The notes under the pieces were generated by a model. It made no database searches, was not told the origin of the DNA, and was given only the letters and a program-made list of their open reading frames with translations. DNA of 64,000 nt from Mycobacterium lentiflavum. Its GTDB lineage: Bacteria > Actinomycetota > Actinomycetes > Mycobacteriales > Mycobacteriaceae. This document shows, in pieces, positions 50,416 through 59,357 of the stretch. Position 1 is the first letter of the stretch. Each line of letters starts with the position of its first letter. The DNA is taken from assembly GCF_022374895.2 (NCBI RefSeq), contig NZ_CP092423.2:5084001-5148000 (forward strand), given 5' to 3'. A program made the position numbers and the translations under genes.

Positions 50416-52140
50416 CTAGGCCTGGCTGGCAAGGTGTTTCGCGGCGACAAAGCCGAAGGTCATGGCGGGACCGATGGTCGCCCCGGCGCCCGCATAGCTG
50501 CGGCCCATTACCGGCGCCGAGGTGTTACCCACCGCATACAGGCCGGGCACGATGGCCCCGTCGGGCCGCAGCACTCGGGCGTATTCGTCCGTCCGCAGAC
50601 CGCCCGAAGTCCCGAGGTCGCCGAGCACGATTCGGAACGCATAGTAGGGCGGATCACCCAACGGATACAGATTGGGGTTAGGCAGGGTCGGATCGCCGTA
50701 GTAGTTGTCGTAGACGCTGTCTCCTCGGTTGAAATCGTCGTCGTGGCCGTTGCGCGCAAGGTCGTTGAAACGAGCTGCGGTGGAGCGTAATTCGGTTGCC
50801 GGGACACCGATTTTGGTCGCCATTTCTTCCCAGGTGGTCGCCGCCTTGACCACGCCGGATTCCAGCCAGGCCTTCGGAATCTTGCGACCGGTGGGTACCG
50901 GAGCGCCGGGAATCTTCGGTAGCGGCAGGTGACCAGCGACGACGTAGCGATTCCACGACCGGTGATCGGTGATCAGCCAGCACGGGATGTGGGTGACACC
51001 GGACTCCTGCCCGTCGATCATCGCGTGACCGAAGTCCATGTACGGGGCCGCCTCGTTGATGAAGCGCTTGCCTTCGCCGTTGACAATGAACTGCGACGGC
51101 ATCATCCGCTCGTTGAGCATGAATTGCATTCGGCCGTCCGGCCATTGGATGGCCGGGAACCACCATGCCTCGTCGAGCAGGTCGGTTGCCGCGCCCACCT
51201 TTTCGCCCGCGCGGATGCCGTCGCCCATCGCGACGGGGTTACCGAAGCTCCAGTCCTGGGACCCGATGCTCTCCAAAACGGGCAGCTGCTCCTTGCGCCA
51301 GGCAAGGTCGTGATCGAAACCCCCGGACGCCAGGATGACGCCGCGGCGCGCGCCGATCCGCTGCTTGACGCCGTCACGCTCGATCACCGCGCCGGTCACC
51401 GACCCGTCGACATTGGTGAGCAACTCGGTCATCGGCGCGTCCAGCCACAGCGGAATACCGCTGTCCCGCATCGCCAACCGCAACCGCGCGACCAGCGACT
51501 GGCCGATCGCGGCCATCCGCTCGTTGAAGGCTCTCGCCTTGAACATCCGCCAGAGCAGCTTCACCAGCACGCCCTTGCCGGCCCATGTCTGCCTGATCCG
51601 GTAGAAGGTCCGAAGGTCTTTGGGGCCCAGCCAGATTCCCCGGGGAGCAAGTGCCAACGGCTTGAGCATCAGTTGCTCGTCGGCACCCAGCTTCCGCAGG
51701 TCGATGGCCGGCACGTTGATGGTGCTGCCGAGCGCTGAGGCGCCCGGCAGTTCCGGGTAGTAGTCGGCATAGTCGGGCTTCCAGACGAATTCGAACCACC
51801 CGGAAAGCCGTTCGAGGAACTCGAGCATTTTCGGCGCCGACTCGACGTACTGCCGGATGCGCGCCTCGCTGACCAATCCCTCGGTGATCCTGAGCAGGTA
51901 TTCGACCACCCCGTCGGGATCCGGACAGTAGCCCTCCCGGCATTGCGCGGGCGCACCGGGAACCCAGATGCCGCCACCCGACAATGCGGTAGAACCGCCG
52001 AAATACGGTGCCTTTTCGATCACCAACGCCTCGAGGCCGGACGCGCGCGCGGCCAGCGCGGCGGTCATGCCGCCACCGCCGGAGCCGACGATCAACACAT
52101 CGACGACGTGATCGAAGCCGTTCACATCCGCACTCGTCAT
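50416..52140 (-). CDS. FAD-dependent 3-ketosteroid Delta1-dehydrogenase-like protein
   Basis: 574 residues from ATG 52140 (4-nt overlap with mhpB). FAD motif VGSGGGGMTAALAARASG, then FGGSTALSGGGIWVPG, ADYYPELPG and near the end SAPVMGRSYAGAGATIGPAMTFG, where the Tyr matches a catalytic residue of KstD. KstD enzymes remove hydrogens from a ring ketone next to the carbonyl. In an operon with a hydroxylase and an extradiol dioxygenase, it could help aromatise a cyclohexenone-type ring. A second, related flavoprotein is at 56409. Confidence 0.9.
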   Translation of the reverse strand: MTSADVNGFDHVVDVLIVGSGGGGMTAALAARASGLEALVIEKAPYFGGSTALSGGGIWVPGAPAQCREGYCPDPDGVVEYLLRITEGLVSEARIRQYVESAPKMLEFLERLSGWFEFVWKPDYADYYPELPGASALGSTINVPAIDLRKLGADEQLMLKPLALAPRGIWLGPKDLRTFYRIRQTWAGKGVLVKLLWRMFKARAFNERMAAIGQSLVARLRLAMRDSGIPLWLDAPMTELLTNVDGSVTGAVIERDGVKQRIGARRGVILASGGFDHDLAWRKEQLPVLESIGSQDWSFGNPVAMGDGIRAGEKVGAATDLLDEAWWFPAIQWPDGRMQFMLNERMMPSQFIVNGEGKRFINEAAPYMDFGHAMIDGQESGVTHIPCWLITDHRSWNRYVVAGHLPLPKIPGAPVPTGRKIPKAWLESGVVKAATTWEEMATKIGVPATELRSTAARFNDLARNGHDDDFNRGDSVYDNYYGDPTLPNPNLYPLGDPPYYAFRIVLGDLGTSGGLRTDEYARVLRPDGAIVPGLYAVGNTSAPVMGRSYAGAGATIGPAMTFGFVAAKHLASQA

Positions 52141-53084
52141 GCCGGCGTCGCCGTTCTGATCGCGAACCCGGCGATCAGTTCTTCGGCCGGTTTGTAGTAG
52201 CGCAACATCGTCTGATACGGGCCCGCGGTCTCCAGCGCGGCGAAAGCCGCTATCCAGGTGCGGACTTCGTGTGCGGAGGTGCCGCCTTCGTAGAGCACGT
52301 AGGCGTTCGACCAGAGGTTGAACTCTTCGAGCCGGCCCGCGTCGATGATCTCCAGGAAGCGGTGGTCCCACGCCGGATTCAGCGGTTGCAGGTCAGTCTC
52401 GCCACCGGCGAAGGCCTTGGCCGCCTCGATGACGGCGACCTGCCTGGCTTGCCGCTGCTCGGCCGTCATCGGCCGGCCGTCCACGATGCGCTCCAGCACC
52501 GCTTCCGGTGCCGTCGCCAGCGTCGGTACCGGCGGACTATGAGAAAGCCCACCGGACCCGATCACCAAGACCCGCTTGTCCAACGTGGCGAGATAGTTGC
52601 CGACGGCCGCGCCCAGCGTGCGGCATCGATGCAACGGTCCCAGCGGCACCGCGACCGCATTGACGAAGATCGGTATCACCGGACGCGACAGGGCGTCGCC
52701 GAAGAGTTTCTCCAGCGGCTGGACGGTCCCGTGATCCACGTCCATGCGGGCCGATACGGCCACGTCGATGCCCGCCTCGAGCACCGCCTCCGCGCACTGC
52801 GAAGCCAGGTCGGTCGGGACGTCGAGCGGACCGGCGTGCGTGCCGTAGTCACCGACTCCGTTGGCGTTCAAGCCGATACAGAACGGCGGCATCGCCTTGT
52901 AGAAGAAACCGTTGTAGTGATCCGGCGAAAAGATGACGACGAGTTCGGGATCGTAATCGCGGACGAATCCGGAAGCCTGCGCGATGGCGCCTTCGACGTC
53001 GTCAAGCAGGTCCCGCGACGGCCCCGGAAGATTCAGGAGCGGGCTGTGGGACATACAGCACAGAGCCATTGCCACTGTCGACAT
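52137..53084 (-). CDS. mhpB: Extradiol ring-cleavage dioxygenase, MhpB family
   Basis: 315 residues from ATG 53084, chosen for GGGAGG just upstream; MALCC (53069) is the other option. The sequence aligns along its length with E. coli MhpB as remembered: MSHSPLL, FSPDHYNGFFYKAMPPFCIG, VDHGTVQPLE, GSGGLSHSPPVP, LNPAWDHRF and WIAAFAAL, which include the His ligands. This family opens 2,3-dihydroxyphenylpropionate-type catechols at the 1,2 bond using Fe(II). It starts 83 bp inside the 3' end of the mhpA-like gene, on a different frame. Confidence 0.9.
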   Translation of the reverse strand: MSTVAMALCCMSHSPLLNLPGPSRDLLDDVEGAIAQASGFVRDYDPELVVIFSPDHYNGFFYKAMPPFCIGLNANGVGDYGTHAGPLDVPTDLASQCAEAVLEAGIDVAVSARMDVDHGTVQPLEKLFGDALSRPVIPIFVNAVAVPLGPLHRCRTLGAAVGNYLATLDKRVLVIGSGGLSHSPPVPTLATAPEAVLERIVDGRPMTAEQRQARQVAVIEAAKAFAGGETDLQPLNPAWDHRFLEIIDAGRLEEFNLWSNAYVLYEGGTSAHEVRTWIAAFAALETAGPYQTMLRYYKPAEELIAGFAIRTATPA

Positions 53085-54726
53085 CACCCCCTCCCGGGAT
53101 GAGGGTGAGGGCATCGAGCAGCGACGCGCTGAGATCGGGAGCAAGCTGGGCGATGCACGCACCCGCGATGCAACGATCTGGACGCAGGAACAGCACCGAT
53201 TCGGAGTGCACGTCGAACCAGGACTTGAGCCCGCCGGTCCGGTCGCCCACGACGACGACATCCGGGTCGTCGTGCCCGGGCCAGTGCAGCTGCGTCTGCG
53301 GTCGCAACGCAACAAAACGGGCGCCCAACACTTTCCACTTCGCGAAGGCCTCGTCGCCGAGAATCTTGCGCGGGTTGTTGTTCCAGCACAGCACGGCGAA
53401 CCAGGGACCCAGCACGTCGTCCAGCAAGACATCCTGCTGAGTCCGGGTATCGACCCGCGGCTGAATGAATAGCGTGCCGACCGGCGATTGCCCGCCGTGC
53501 GGGGCTTTGGGATTCACCGAGTGCACGACGGCCCCGTGCTCGTAACGTGGCATCGGCTTGAACCGCATCTCGAGTACATATCGCTTGAGCGTGGGCACAA
53601 TTGACGCCGAACGCACCAGCAGGTTGCGCGCGGTGGCGACGCGGCGGTTGGTCGGCGAGATGACCCGGCCCACCATCGTGGAAAGGTCGATCATGGCCCG
53701 CGCGTGCTTGCGGCGCTCCACGTCATAGGTGTCGAGCAATTTGTCGTCGGCGCGGCCGTTGACCACCGCGGCCAGCTTCCAGCCCAGGTTGGCCGCATCC
53801 CGGATGCCGCTGTTGTAGCCCTGCCCCTGCCACACCGGCATCAGGTGCGCGGCGTCGCCGGCCAGCAGCAGCCGGCCGCTGCGGAACGCCCCGGCGATGC
53901 GCGAGTGGTGGGTGTACACGCGGCGACGGATCACGTCGACCCGGTCGGGTCGCGGCACCATCCGCGCCAGCATCTGCTCCAGGAACGCTGGATCCTCGGC
54001 CTGCTCGTCGGTCTCGTCGGCGTGAATCATGAACTCGAAGCGACGAATTCCGTGCCCGATCGAAATCGAGGCATACGGACGTTCGGGATCTGCGCCCACC
54101 TCGCTGTTCGGGTGACCCAACGGATCGTTGGCGATGTCGACCACCAGCCAGCGAGTCGACGACGTCGTCCCATCGAACGACACGCCCATCATCCGGCGGG
54201 TCATACTGCGCCCGCCGTCGCAGCCCACGACGAAGCGTGCCCGCACGGTGGAGCCTCCGTCCTCGCCGCCGAGCTCAACCGTGACGCCGTCGCCGGTTTC
54301 CTGGCAGGCCGTCATCGGCCGGCTCCAGCGCACCTCGACGCAGTCGAATCTGTCCAGCCCGACCAGCAATTCGGCGTCGACGAGCGGCTGGACGAACCCG
54401 TTGCGCTTCGGCCAACCGAAACGCGCGTCGGGCGGCGCCATTTCGGCCAGCACCCGGCGATTGCCGTCGAAAAAACGCAGAATCTGGTTGGGCACTGTGT
54501 GCGGCAGCACCCGATCGACCAGGCCGATCGACTGAAAGGTGCGCAACGACTCGTCGTCCAGGCCGACGCCGCGCGGGTAGTCGATCAGCGTGTCACGCTC
54601 GTCGACCAACAGGGTTCGGACACCTTGCAGGCCAAGGATATTGGCCAAGGTCAAGCCGACAGGGCCCGCGCCGACGACGACTACGTCGACATCGTGGCCA
54701 GGTGCTTGGTGCCCGTCGGTTGCCAT
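53002..54726 (-). CDS. mhpA: FAD-binding aromatic hydroxylase, MhpA-like
   Basis: 574 residues. N-terminal dinucleotide motif VVVGAGPVGLTLANILGLQG, DG motif CDGGRSMTRRMMG and second FAD motif GDAAHLMPVWQGQGYNSGIRDAANLGWKL are all typical of class A flavoprotein monooxygenases such as MhpA (3-(3-hydroxyphenyl)propionate hydroxylase). The C-terminal thioredoxin-like domain extends beyond residue 400. It adds an ortho hydroxyl to a phenol to give a catechol for MhpB. It begins at the last base of the mhpC-like stop and overlaps mhpB. The precise substrate is not proven; name by homology and neighbourhood. Confidence 0.88.
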   Translation of the reverse strand: MATDGHQAPGHDVDVVVVGAGPVGLTLANILGLQGVRTLLVDERDTLIDYPRGVGLDDESLRTFQSIGLVDRVLPHTVPNQILRFFDGNRRVLAEMAPPDARFGWPKRNGFVQPLVDAELLVGLDRFDCVEVRWSRPMTACQETGDGVTVELGGEDGGSTVRARFVVGCDGGRSMTRRMMGVSFDGTTSSTRWLVVDIANDPLGHPNSEVGADPERPYASISIGHGIRRFEFMIHADETDEQAEDPAFLEQMLARMVPRPDRVDVIRRRVYTHHSRIAGAFRSGRLLLAGDAAHLMPVWQGQGYNSGIRDAANLGWKLAAVVNGRADDKLLDTYDVERRKHARAMIDLSTMVGRVISPTNRRVATARNLLVRSASIVPTLKRYVLEMRFKPMPRYEHGAVVHSVNPKAPHGGQSPVGTLFIQPRVDTRTQQDVLLDDVLGPWFAVLCWNNNPRKILGDEAFAKWKVLGARFVALRPQTQLHWPGHDDPDVVVVGDRTGGLKSWFDVHSESVLFLRPDRCIAGACIAQLAPDLSASLLDALTLIPGGGDVDSGNGSVLYVPQPAPESSGAVAGPA

Positions 54727-55589
54727 CAGCGTCCCAGCAGGAAATCGAGATGCAACTGGTTGAAGGTCTTGGCGTCCTCATACTGTGGCCAGTGACCACA
54801 GCCGGGCATCACCTCGAACCGCGCGCCCGGGATCATCGACGCCATGCGGCGCCCCTCGGTCACGTCGGCGGTGGGGTCGTCACTGGTCCACAGCACCAGC
54901 GTCGGCGCGATGATCGATCCGTATTCGGCCGGGCCGAGAATGTTGCGCGCGCGAATCTCAGGGTCCTGCAACGCCATGATGTCGCTCATCGCGGAGACGA
55001 ATCCCGGTTGGCGATATACCCGTTGGCGGCTGGCGACCAGGTCGTCGTAATCCTTGGACTTGTCGGCCATCAGCCATTTGATGCGCGCTTGCACCGTCTC
55101 CCAGCTCGGATTCTCGGCGGCCGCCATCGACAGCGTGATGATCCGTTGCATCACAACCGGATCGGCCTGGGAACCGCCGGCGGTGTTAAGGACCAGTCGC
55201 TCAACCACATCCGGATGATCGACCGCAGTACGGGCGGCCACCCAGCCGCCGAGCGATTCGCCGCTGATGTAGGCGCGCTCCGCGCCGATGGTGCGCAGCA
55301 CGGCCATCAGGTGCTCGACGTAATGGCTGACCTCGAGCGGGTGACCCGGCTTGTCTGTGTACCCGTGACCCAGCATGTCGATCGACCAGGTCCAGAAATG
55401 CTCGGCGTGGGCGGCAAGGTTGCGCACGTAAGCCTCGGCGTGGCCGCCGGATCCGTGCAGCAGCATCAGTACCGGCTGGCCGGGATCACCGGCACGCAGG
55501 TAGCGGGTCCGGACACCCCCGGCGTTGAGATAGCCCTGCTCAAACGCGACACCCTGGAGATCGCTCCAGATGCTTTCGAACTCGGCCAC
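54726..55589 (-). CDS. mhpC: Alpha/beta hydrolase, MhpC-like meta-cleavage product hydrolase
   Basis: 287 residues. LLHGSGGHAEAYVRNLAAHAEHF oxyanion region, GESLGGW nucleophile elbow, late GCGHWPQYEDAKTFN His. Order and spacing match 2-hydroxy-6-oxo-dienoate hydrolases (MhpC). It hydrolyses the C-C bond in the ring-fission product. It is the first gene of the minus-strand mhp-like operon, 127 bp from the IclR gene start, with the palindrome 55645-55663 between. The following pathway genes (hydratase, aldolase, acetaldehyde dehydrogenase) are not in the window. Confidence 0.87.
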   Translation of the reverse strand: MAEFESIWSDLQGVAFEQGYLNAGGVRTRYLRAGDPGQPVLMLLHGSGGHAEAYVRNLAAHAEHFWTWSIDMLGHGYTDKPGHPLEVSHYVEHLMAVLRTIGAERAYISGESLGGWVAARTAVDHPDVVERLVLNTAGGSQADPVVMQRIITLSMAAAENPSWETVQARIKWLMADKSKDYDDLVASRQRVYRQPGFVSAMSDIMALQDPEIRARNILGPAEYGSIIAPTLVLWTSDDPTADVTEGRRMASMIPGARFEVMPGCGHWPQYEDAKTFNQLHLDFLLGR

Positions 55590-55644
55590 GGTTCCTCTCC
55601 GGCTACTACTGGTGGAAATCTCGTTCTCGTTTTAGACTTATATC

Positions 55645-55663
55645 GTGTGCGAATATCGCACAC
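55645..55663. promoter_or_regulatory. 8-3-8 perfect palindrome, candidate IclR operator
   Basis: GTGTGCGA-ATA-TCGCACAC is a perfect inverted repeat in the 127-bp divergent spacer between the mhpC-like gene and the IclR gene. Such dyads between an IclR gene and its target are typical of autoregulation or activation sites. Confidence 0.72.
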
Positions 55664-55716
55664 TGGCGTGCGTTATATATTAGAGCTTCGCTCTCGCATG
55701 GAGGTATGTCAAGGCT

Positions 55717-56394
55717 GTGACGGGTTCGGGTGCCGGCTCGCAAACGCTGGCGAGGGGAATCACCGCGCTGCAGATGGTGGCGGAGTCCCCGACCGGACTG
55801 ACCGTCCAGCAGCTCGCTGACCAGGTCGGGGTGCACCGGACCATCGCCTATCGCCTGCTGACGACACTGTCCCAATTTCGCTTGGTGGCCAAGGGCGAAG
55901 ACGGGCGATACCGGCCGGCCGCCGGCCTCGCGGTGCTCGGTGCTGCGTTCGACCGCAATGTGCGCCAGCTGAGTCTGCCGACGCTGCGGGCCCTGGCCGA
56001 CGAGCTGGGCACCACCGTGTCCTTGCTCGTCGCCGAGGGCGATCAACAGGTGGCGGTCGCGGTGATCGTGCCGAGCCACGTCGCCTACCAACTGTCTTTC
56101 CACGAGGGCAGTCGGTATCCGCTGGACCGCGGCGCCGCCGGAATCGCCTTGCTGGCAAGCCTGCCGCCGCGCCCGGGTGAACGGGAATTGGTGTCGCGGG
56201 CACGCGAGCTCGGCTGGGTGACGACCTATGGCGAGATCGAACCGAATACGTATGGTCTGGCCGTGGCGGTCCACCGTCCGGCGCCGTCCCCACCGACGTG
56301 CATCAACCTCATCTCCCATCGGGAGGACGTCGTGATGCGCGGCAAGGAAGCGGTCATCAAAGCCGCGAAGCAGTTGTCCGAGCTGCTGAGCTGA
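55717..56394 (+). CDS. IclR family transcriptional regulator
   Basis: 225 residues, GTG start. The winged helix is LTVQQLADQVGVHRTIAYRLLTTL at residues 27-50, and the GAF-like effector domain follows (LLVAEGDQQVAVAVIVPSH to EIEPNTYGLAVAVH). It is divergent from the mhpC-like operon and upstream of a FAD gene on its own strand. IclR proteins commonly activate aromatic catabolic operons in response to a pathway aromatic acid (MhpR of E. coli is an example). The palindrome at 55645 is its likely site. Confidence 0.9.
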   Translation: MTGSGAGSQTLARGITALQMVAESPTGLTVQQLADQVGVHRTIAYRLLTTLSQFRLVAKGEDGRYRPAAGLAVLGAAFDRNVRQLSLPTLRALADELGTTVSLLVAEGDQQVAVAVIVPSHVAYQLSFHEGSRYPLDRGAAGIALLASLPPRPGERELVSRARELGWVTTYGEIEPNTYGLAVAVHRPAPSPPTCINLISHREDVVMRGKEAVIKAAKQLSELLS

Positions 56395-56408
56395 AGGGAT
56401 TGCAGTTG

Positions 56409-58022
56409 ATGTCTTGGGATTCCGAAGTCGATGTCGTCGTGCTCGGCACCGGCGGGGCCGGGCTCACCGCCGCACTGTCGGCGGTTGCCGCCGGTGCCTC
56501 CGTCGAGGTGTTCGAGAAGGCCCCGACCGTCGGCGGGACCACCGCGGTGTCTGGTGGCATCATCTGGATCCCCGCCCATAACCGTTCTCCCGATGGCGAA
56601 TTGACGGAAGCCGACGCGTTGCGGTACCTGCGTGCGCAGTCCCTCGGGCAGATGGACGATGCCCTGGTCGAAACGTTCGTGCGGACCGGCCCGACGATGC
56701 TGGAATTCGTGGAGGGGCACAGCGCCCTGCGCTTCGACATCGCCGCCGGGTTCCCCGATTACCGGCCGGAGTTGCCCGGCGGCCAGCCGACCGGCGGCCG
56801 GTCTCTGAGTGCGGGACCGTTCGACCTGAACCAGATCGGCGAGTGGGGCCAACGGATTACCTCGTTTCCCGCCGACTGGTCCAACGTCGGTATCGACGCC
56901 GAAACCCGCGCGCGCCTGCATGTGCAGATCGAGGAAGGCAGCGATCTGTGCGTCGCCGGCACCGCGCTGATCGCGGGGTTACTCAAGGGATTACTCGATG
57001 CCGGGGTGACGCCGCACACCAACGCTCGCGCCGAGGAACTCATCGCCGAGGGCGGAGAAATCACCGGCGTGCGAATTGCCTTGGCCACGAAGCGGATCAA
57101 CGTGCGCGCCCGCCGCGGCGTCGTCCTCGGTGTCGGCGGCTTCGAGTGGGACCCCGGCTTGGTGCAGGCATTCCTGCGCGGCCCGATGCATGGTCCGGTC
57201 TCGCCGCCGAACAACACCGGCGACGGGCTGCGGATGGCGATGGCGCATGGCGCGGATCTGGCCAACATGGGCGAGGCATGGTGGGTCCCGATCGTGCAGA
57301 TCCCCGGCGACACCATTGAAGGCAAGCAGCGCAGCCGCAGCGTGCGACTGGAGCGGACCCGGCCGAGAAGCATCATCGTCAACCAGGCCGGGCACCGATT
57401 CGTCAACGAGGCGTGCGATTACAATTCGATGGCCGGCGCGTTCCAGTACCTAGATCCCCGTGGCGGGTATATCAATGATCGCGGCTGGATCGTGTTCGAC
57501 TCAGTTCACCTGCAGCGCTACGGATTTCTGGGTGTCGCTCCCGGCGAGCCGGTTCCGGACTGGTTCTGCGAGTCCGCGGACCTAAGCGAACTGGGCGCCA
57601 AGACCGGTATCGACGCCGAGGGTCTGATCCGCACGATCGACGAGTGGAACCGCCACGTCGCCGAGGGGGCCGATCCTGACTTCGGCCGCGGTGCCAGTGC
57701 GTACGACGGCTATTGGGGTGACGACAGTGCCACCACGGCTGCCGGGAAAACGCTCGGCCCGATCGACACCGCGCCCTATTACGCCGTGCCGGTGTCGATC
57801 GGCGCGATGGGCACCAAGGGCGGACCGCGCACCGATCACGACGGCCGCGTGCTGCATGTCAATGGGGAACCGATCCCGGGCCTGTTCGCCGCGGGCAACG
57901 CGATGGCCGGAGCGACCGGCCGTGCCTACGGCGGCGCCGGCGGAACCATCGGCCCGGCAATGGTTTTCGGCTACCGCGCGGGTTACGCCGCTGCCACCGG
58001 AAAGTCCGTCGACCTGAAGTAG
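56409..58022 (+). CDS. FAD-dependent oxidoreductase, KstD/fumarate reductase-like
   Basis: 537 residues from ATG 56409; AAGGGA lies about ten bases upstream. FAD motif VLGTGGAGLTAALSAVAAGA, GGTTAVSGGIIWIP, then DYRPELPGG and GRAYGGAGGTIGPAMVFG near the C-terminus with Tyr at the KstD-like place. The gene follows the IclR gene by 14 bp and ends 4 bp before the kinase stop. It is a distant paralogue of the enzyme at 50416. It probably dehydrogenates a ring ketone in the same pathway, but from the other strand of the divergent unit. Confidence 0.88.
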   Translation: MSWDSEVDVVVLGTGGAGLTAALSAVAAGASVEVFEKAPTVGGTTAVSGGIIWIPAHNRSPDGELTEADALRYLRAQSLGQMDDALVETFVRTGPTMLEFVEGHSALRFDIAAGFPDYRPELPGGQPTGGRSLSAGPFDLNQIGEWGQRITSFPADWSNVGIDAETRARLHVQIEEGSDLCVAGTALIAGLLKGLLDAGVTPHTNARAEELIAEGGEITGVRIALATKRINVRARRGVVLGVGGFEWDPGLVQAFLRGPMHGPVSPPNNTGDGLRMAMAHGADLANMGEAWWVPIVQIPGDTIEGKQRSRSVRLERTRPRSIIVNQAGHRFVNEACDYNSMAGAFQYLDPRGGYINDRGWIVFDSVHLQRYGFLGVAPGEPVPDWFCESADLSELGAKTGIDAEGLIRTIDEWNRHVAEGADPDFGRGASAYDGYWGDDSATTAAGKTLGPIDTAPYYAVPVSIGAMGTKGGPRTDHDGRVLHVNGEPIPGLFAAGNAMAGATGRAYGGAGGTIGPAMVFGYRAGYAAATGKSVDLK

Positions 58023-58026
58023 GAGT

Positions 58027-59301
58027 TTAGCCCTTCAGCGGCACTTCGACGCAGATGTGGGTGCCCACGGGGGCGTCGAGGATCAGAAAGATGCCGCCGG
58101 CCGCATCCACCCGGGTCCGGTGCGACTCCAATCCGATGTGGCCCTCGCCGAGGCGGCGCGCCATGGTCTCTGCGTCGAAGCCCACCCCATCGTCGGTCAC
58201 GTCCAACACACATTTGCCGTCGGTGACCCCGAGCGTGACCGATGCGTGCCGAGCCTTCGAGTGATGCACGACATTGGACAGCAGTTCGCGCACGGCGCCG
58301 AAGACGATTCGGTCGATCTCGTCGCGGATCGGGTAATCGATGTCGGTGCTGACCTCGATGCCCGACCGGCGCTGGGTGTAGGCGGCCAACTCCTGCACCG
58401 CGGCACCCAGCCCGGCCTGCTCGAGAACCGCCGGATGCAGCTCAAAAGTCGCCTGCCGCAAGCTCTGCGAGGCGACCTGAAGACCGGAGAGGGCGCGCTC
58501 GACACGTTCATCACCGGGATAGGCGGCCCTGAGTTCGACGACCTCCTGCCGCACGGCCAGCACGTCTTGCAGGGGTCCGTCGTGAATGGATTCCGAAATG
58601 CGGCGCTGTAGCACGTCGGACGCGGTCATCGTCTGAGCCAATAATTCTTCCCGCAGCGCACTCAACCGTGCGATCGCGCGCGTGTGCCGCTCCTCCATGC
58701 GCACAGCCAGGTAGGCCGTGCCGCAGAGGCAGCCGTACAGTGCGAACCGGAACATGCACTCGGCAAGTCCGAATTCGTCTTTCATGAACGGATCTTCCAG
58801 CACCGCAACGAGAAACCCCGCCATCGAGCAGGCCAGTACCACCGCCGCCCGCCGCGACGAGACATCCAGGCCGATGAAGATGGGCAGCAGCATCATGATC
58901 AGCAACGGATCGATGCGGTCGGTGGACAAAACCTGAAAGACCGTCACCGTTACGACGTCAACGATGGTGAACGCGAACGGCTCGAGGCGGCCGATCCCGA
59001 CCAAACGCCCCCGCTCGAGCCATGGAAAGGGAGAAAACGCCCGCGCCAAGGCACCCAGTGCGATTACGGCGTACGAAACGATCAATACGGTTTGTTGTGG
59101 CCATTCATGCCGTGGAGTACCGATGATCATGGCGGCGACCATCAGGCCCACCACGCCGATCCGAATCACCGACGCAATCCGATACGAGCGCAGCTGGTGA
59201 ATCCTGCGTACCCGGTGCAACTCTGCATCGCTGGTATCCGCCACGCGAACACAGTACTCATCTGTGCGCGCCCCACCGGGGCTAAGCGGCAAAAACCGCA
59301 T
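58027..59301 (-). CDS. Sensor histidine kinase (NarL-type partner)
   Basis: 424 residues from ATG 59301; GTG 59244 would shorten it by 19 residues. Six predicted membrane segments occupy about 43-201. The HisKA_3 box has the phosphoacceptor His240 in SESIHDGPLQDVL, followed by an ATPase domain with ELLSNVVHHSKA and DDGVGFD. It corresponds in size and placement to M. tuberculosis Rv0845. It pairs with the divergent NarL-type regulator at 59358. No extracellular sensor domain is present, so the signal is probably sensed within the membrane. Confidence 0.88.
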   Translation of the reverse strand: MRFLPLSPGGARTDEYCVRVADTSDAELHRVRRIHQLRSYRIASVIRIGVVGLMVAAMIIGTPRHEWPQQTVLIVSYAVIALGALARAFSPFPWLERGRLVGIGRLEPFAFTIVDVVTVTVFQVLSTDRIDPLLIMMLLPIFIGLDVSSRRAAVVLACSMAGFLVAVLEDPFMKDEFGLAECMFRFALYGCLCGTAYLAVRMEERHTRAIARLSALREELLAQTMTASDVLQRRISESIHDGPLQDVLAVRQEVVELRAAYPGDERVERALSGLQVASQSLRQATFELHPAVLEQAGLGAAVQELAAYTQRRSGIEVSTDIDYPIRDEIDRIVFGAVRELLSNVVHHSKARHASVTLGVTDGKCVLDVTDDGVGFDAETMARRLGEGHIGLESHRTRVDAAGGIFLILDAPVGTHICVEVPLKG

Positions 59302-59357
59302 CAGGTTGTCCGCGGCGACAATCTGCCCTGGTGCGGCAAACCGCTACACTGACCGCC

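Noticed and set aside
53085..53432. Extension of mhpB to 431 residues
   Set aside because: The extra N-terminus is low-complexity Cys/Ser/Arg shadow of MhpA and has no counterpart in MhpB.
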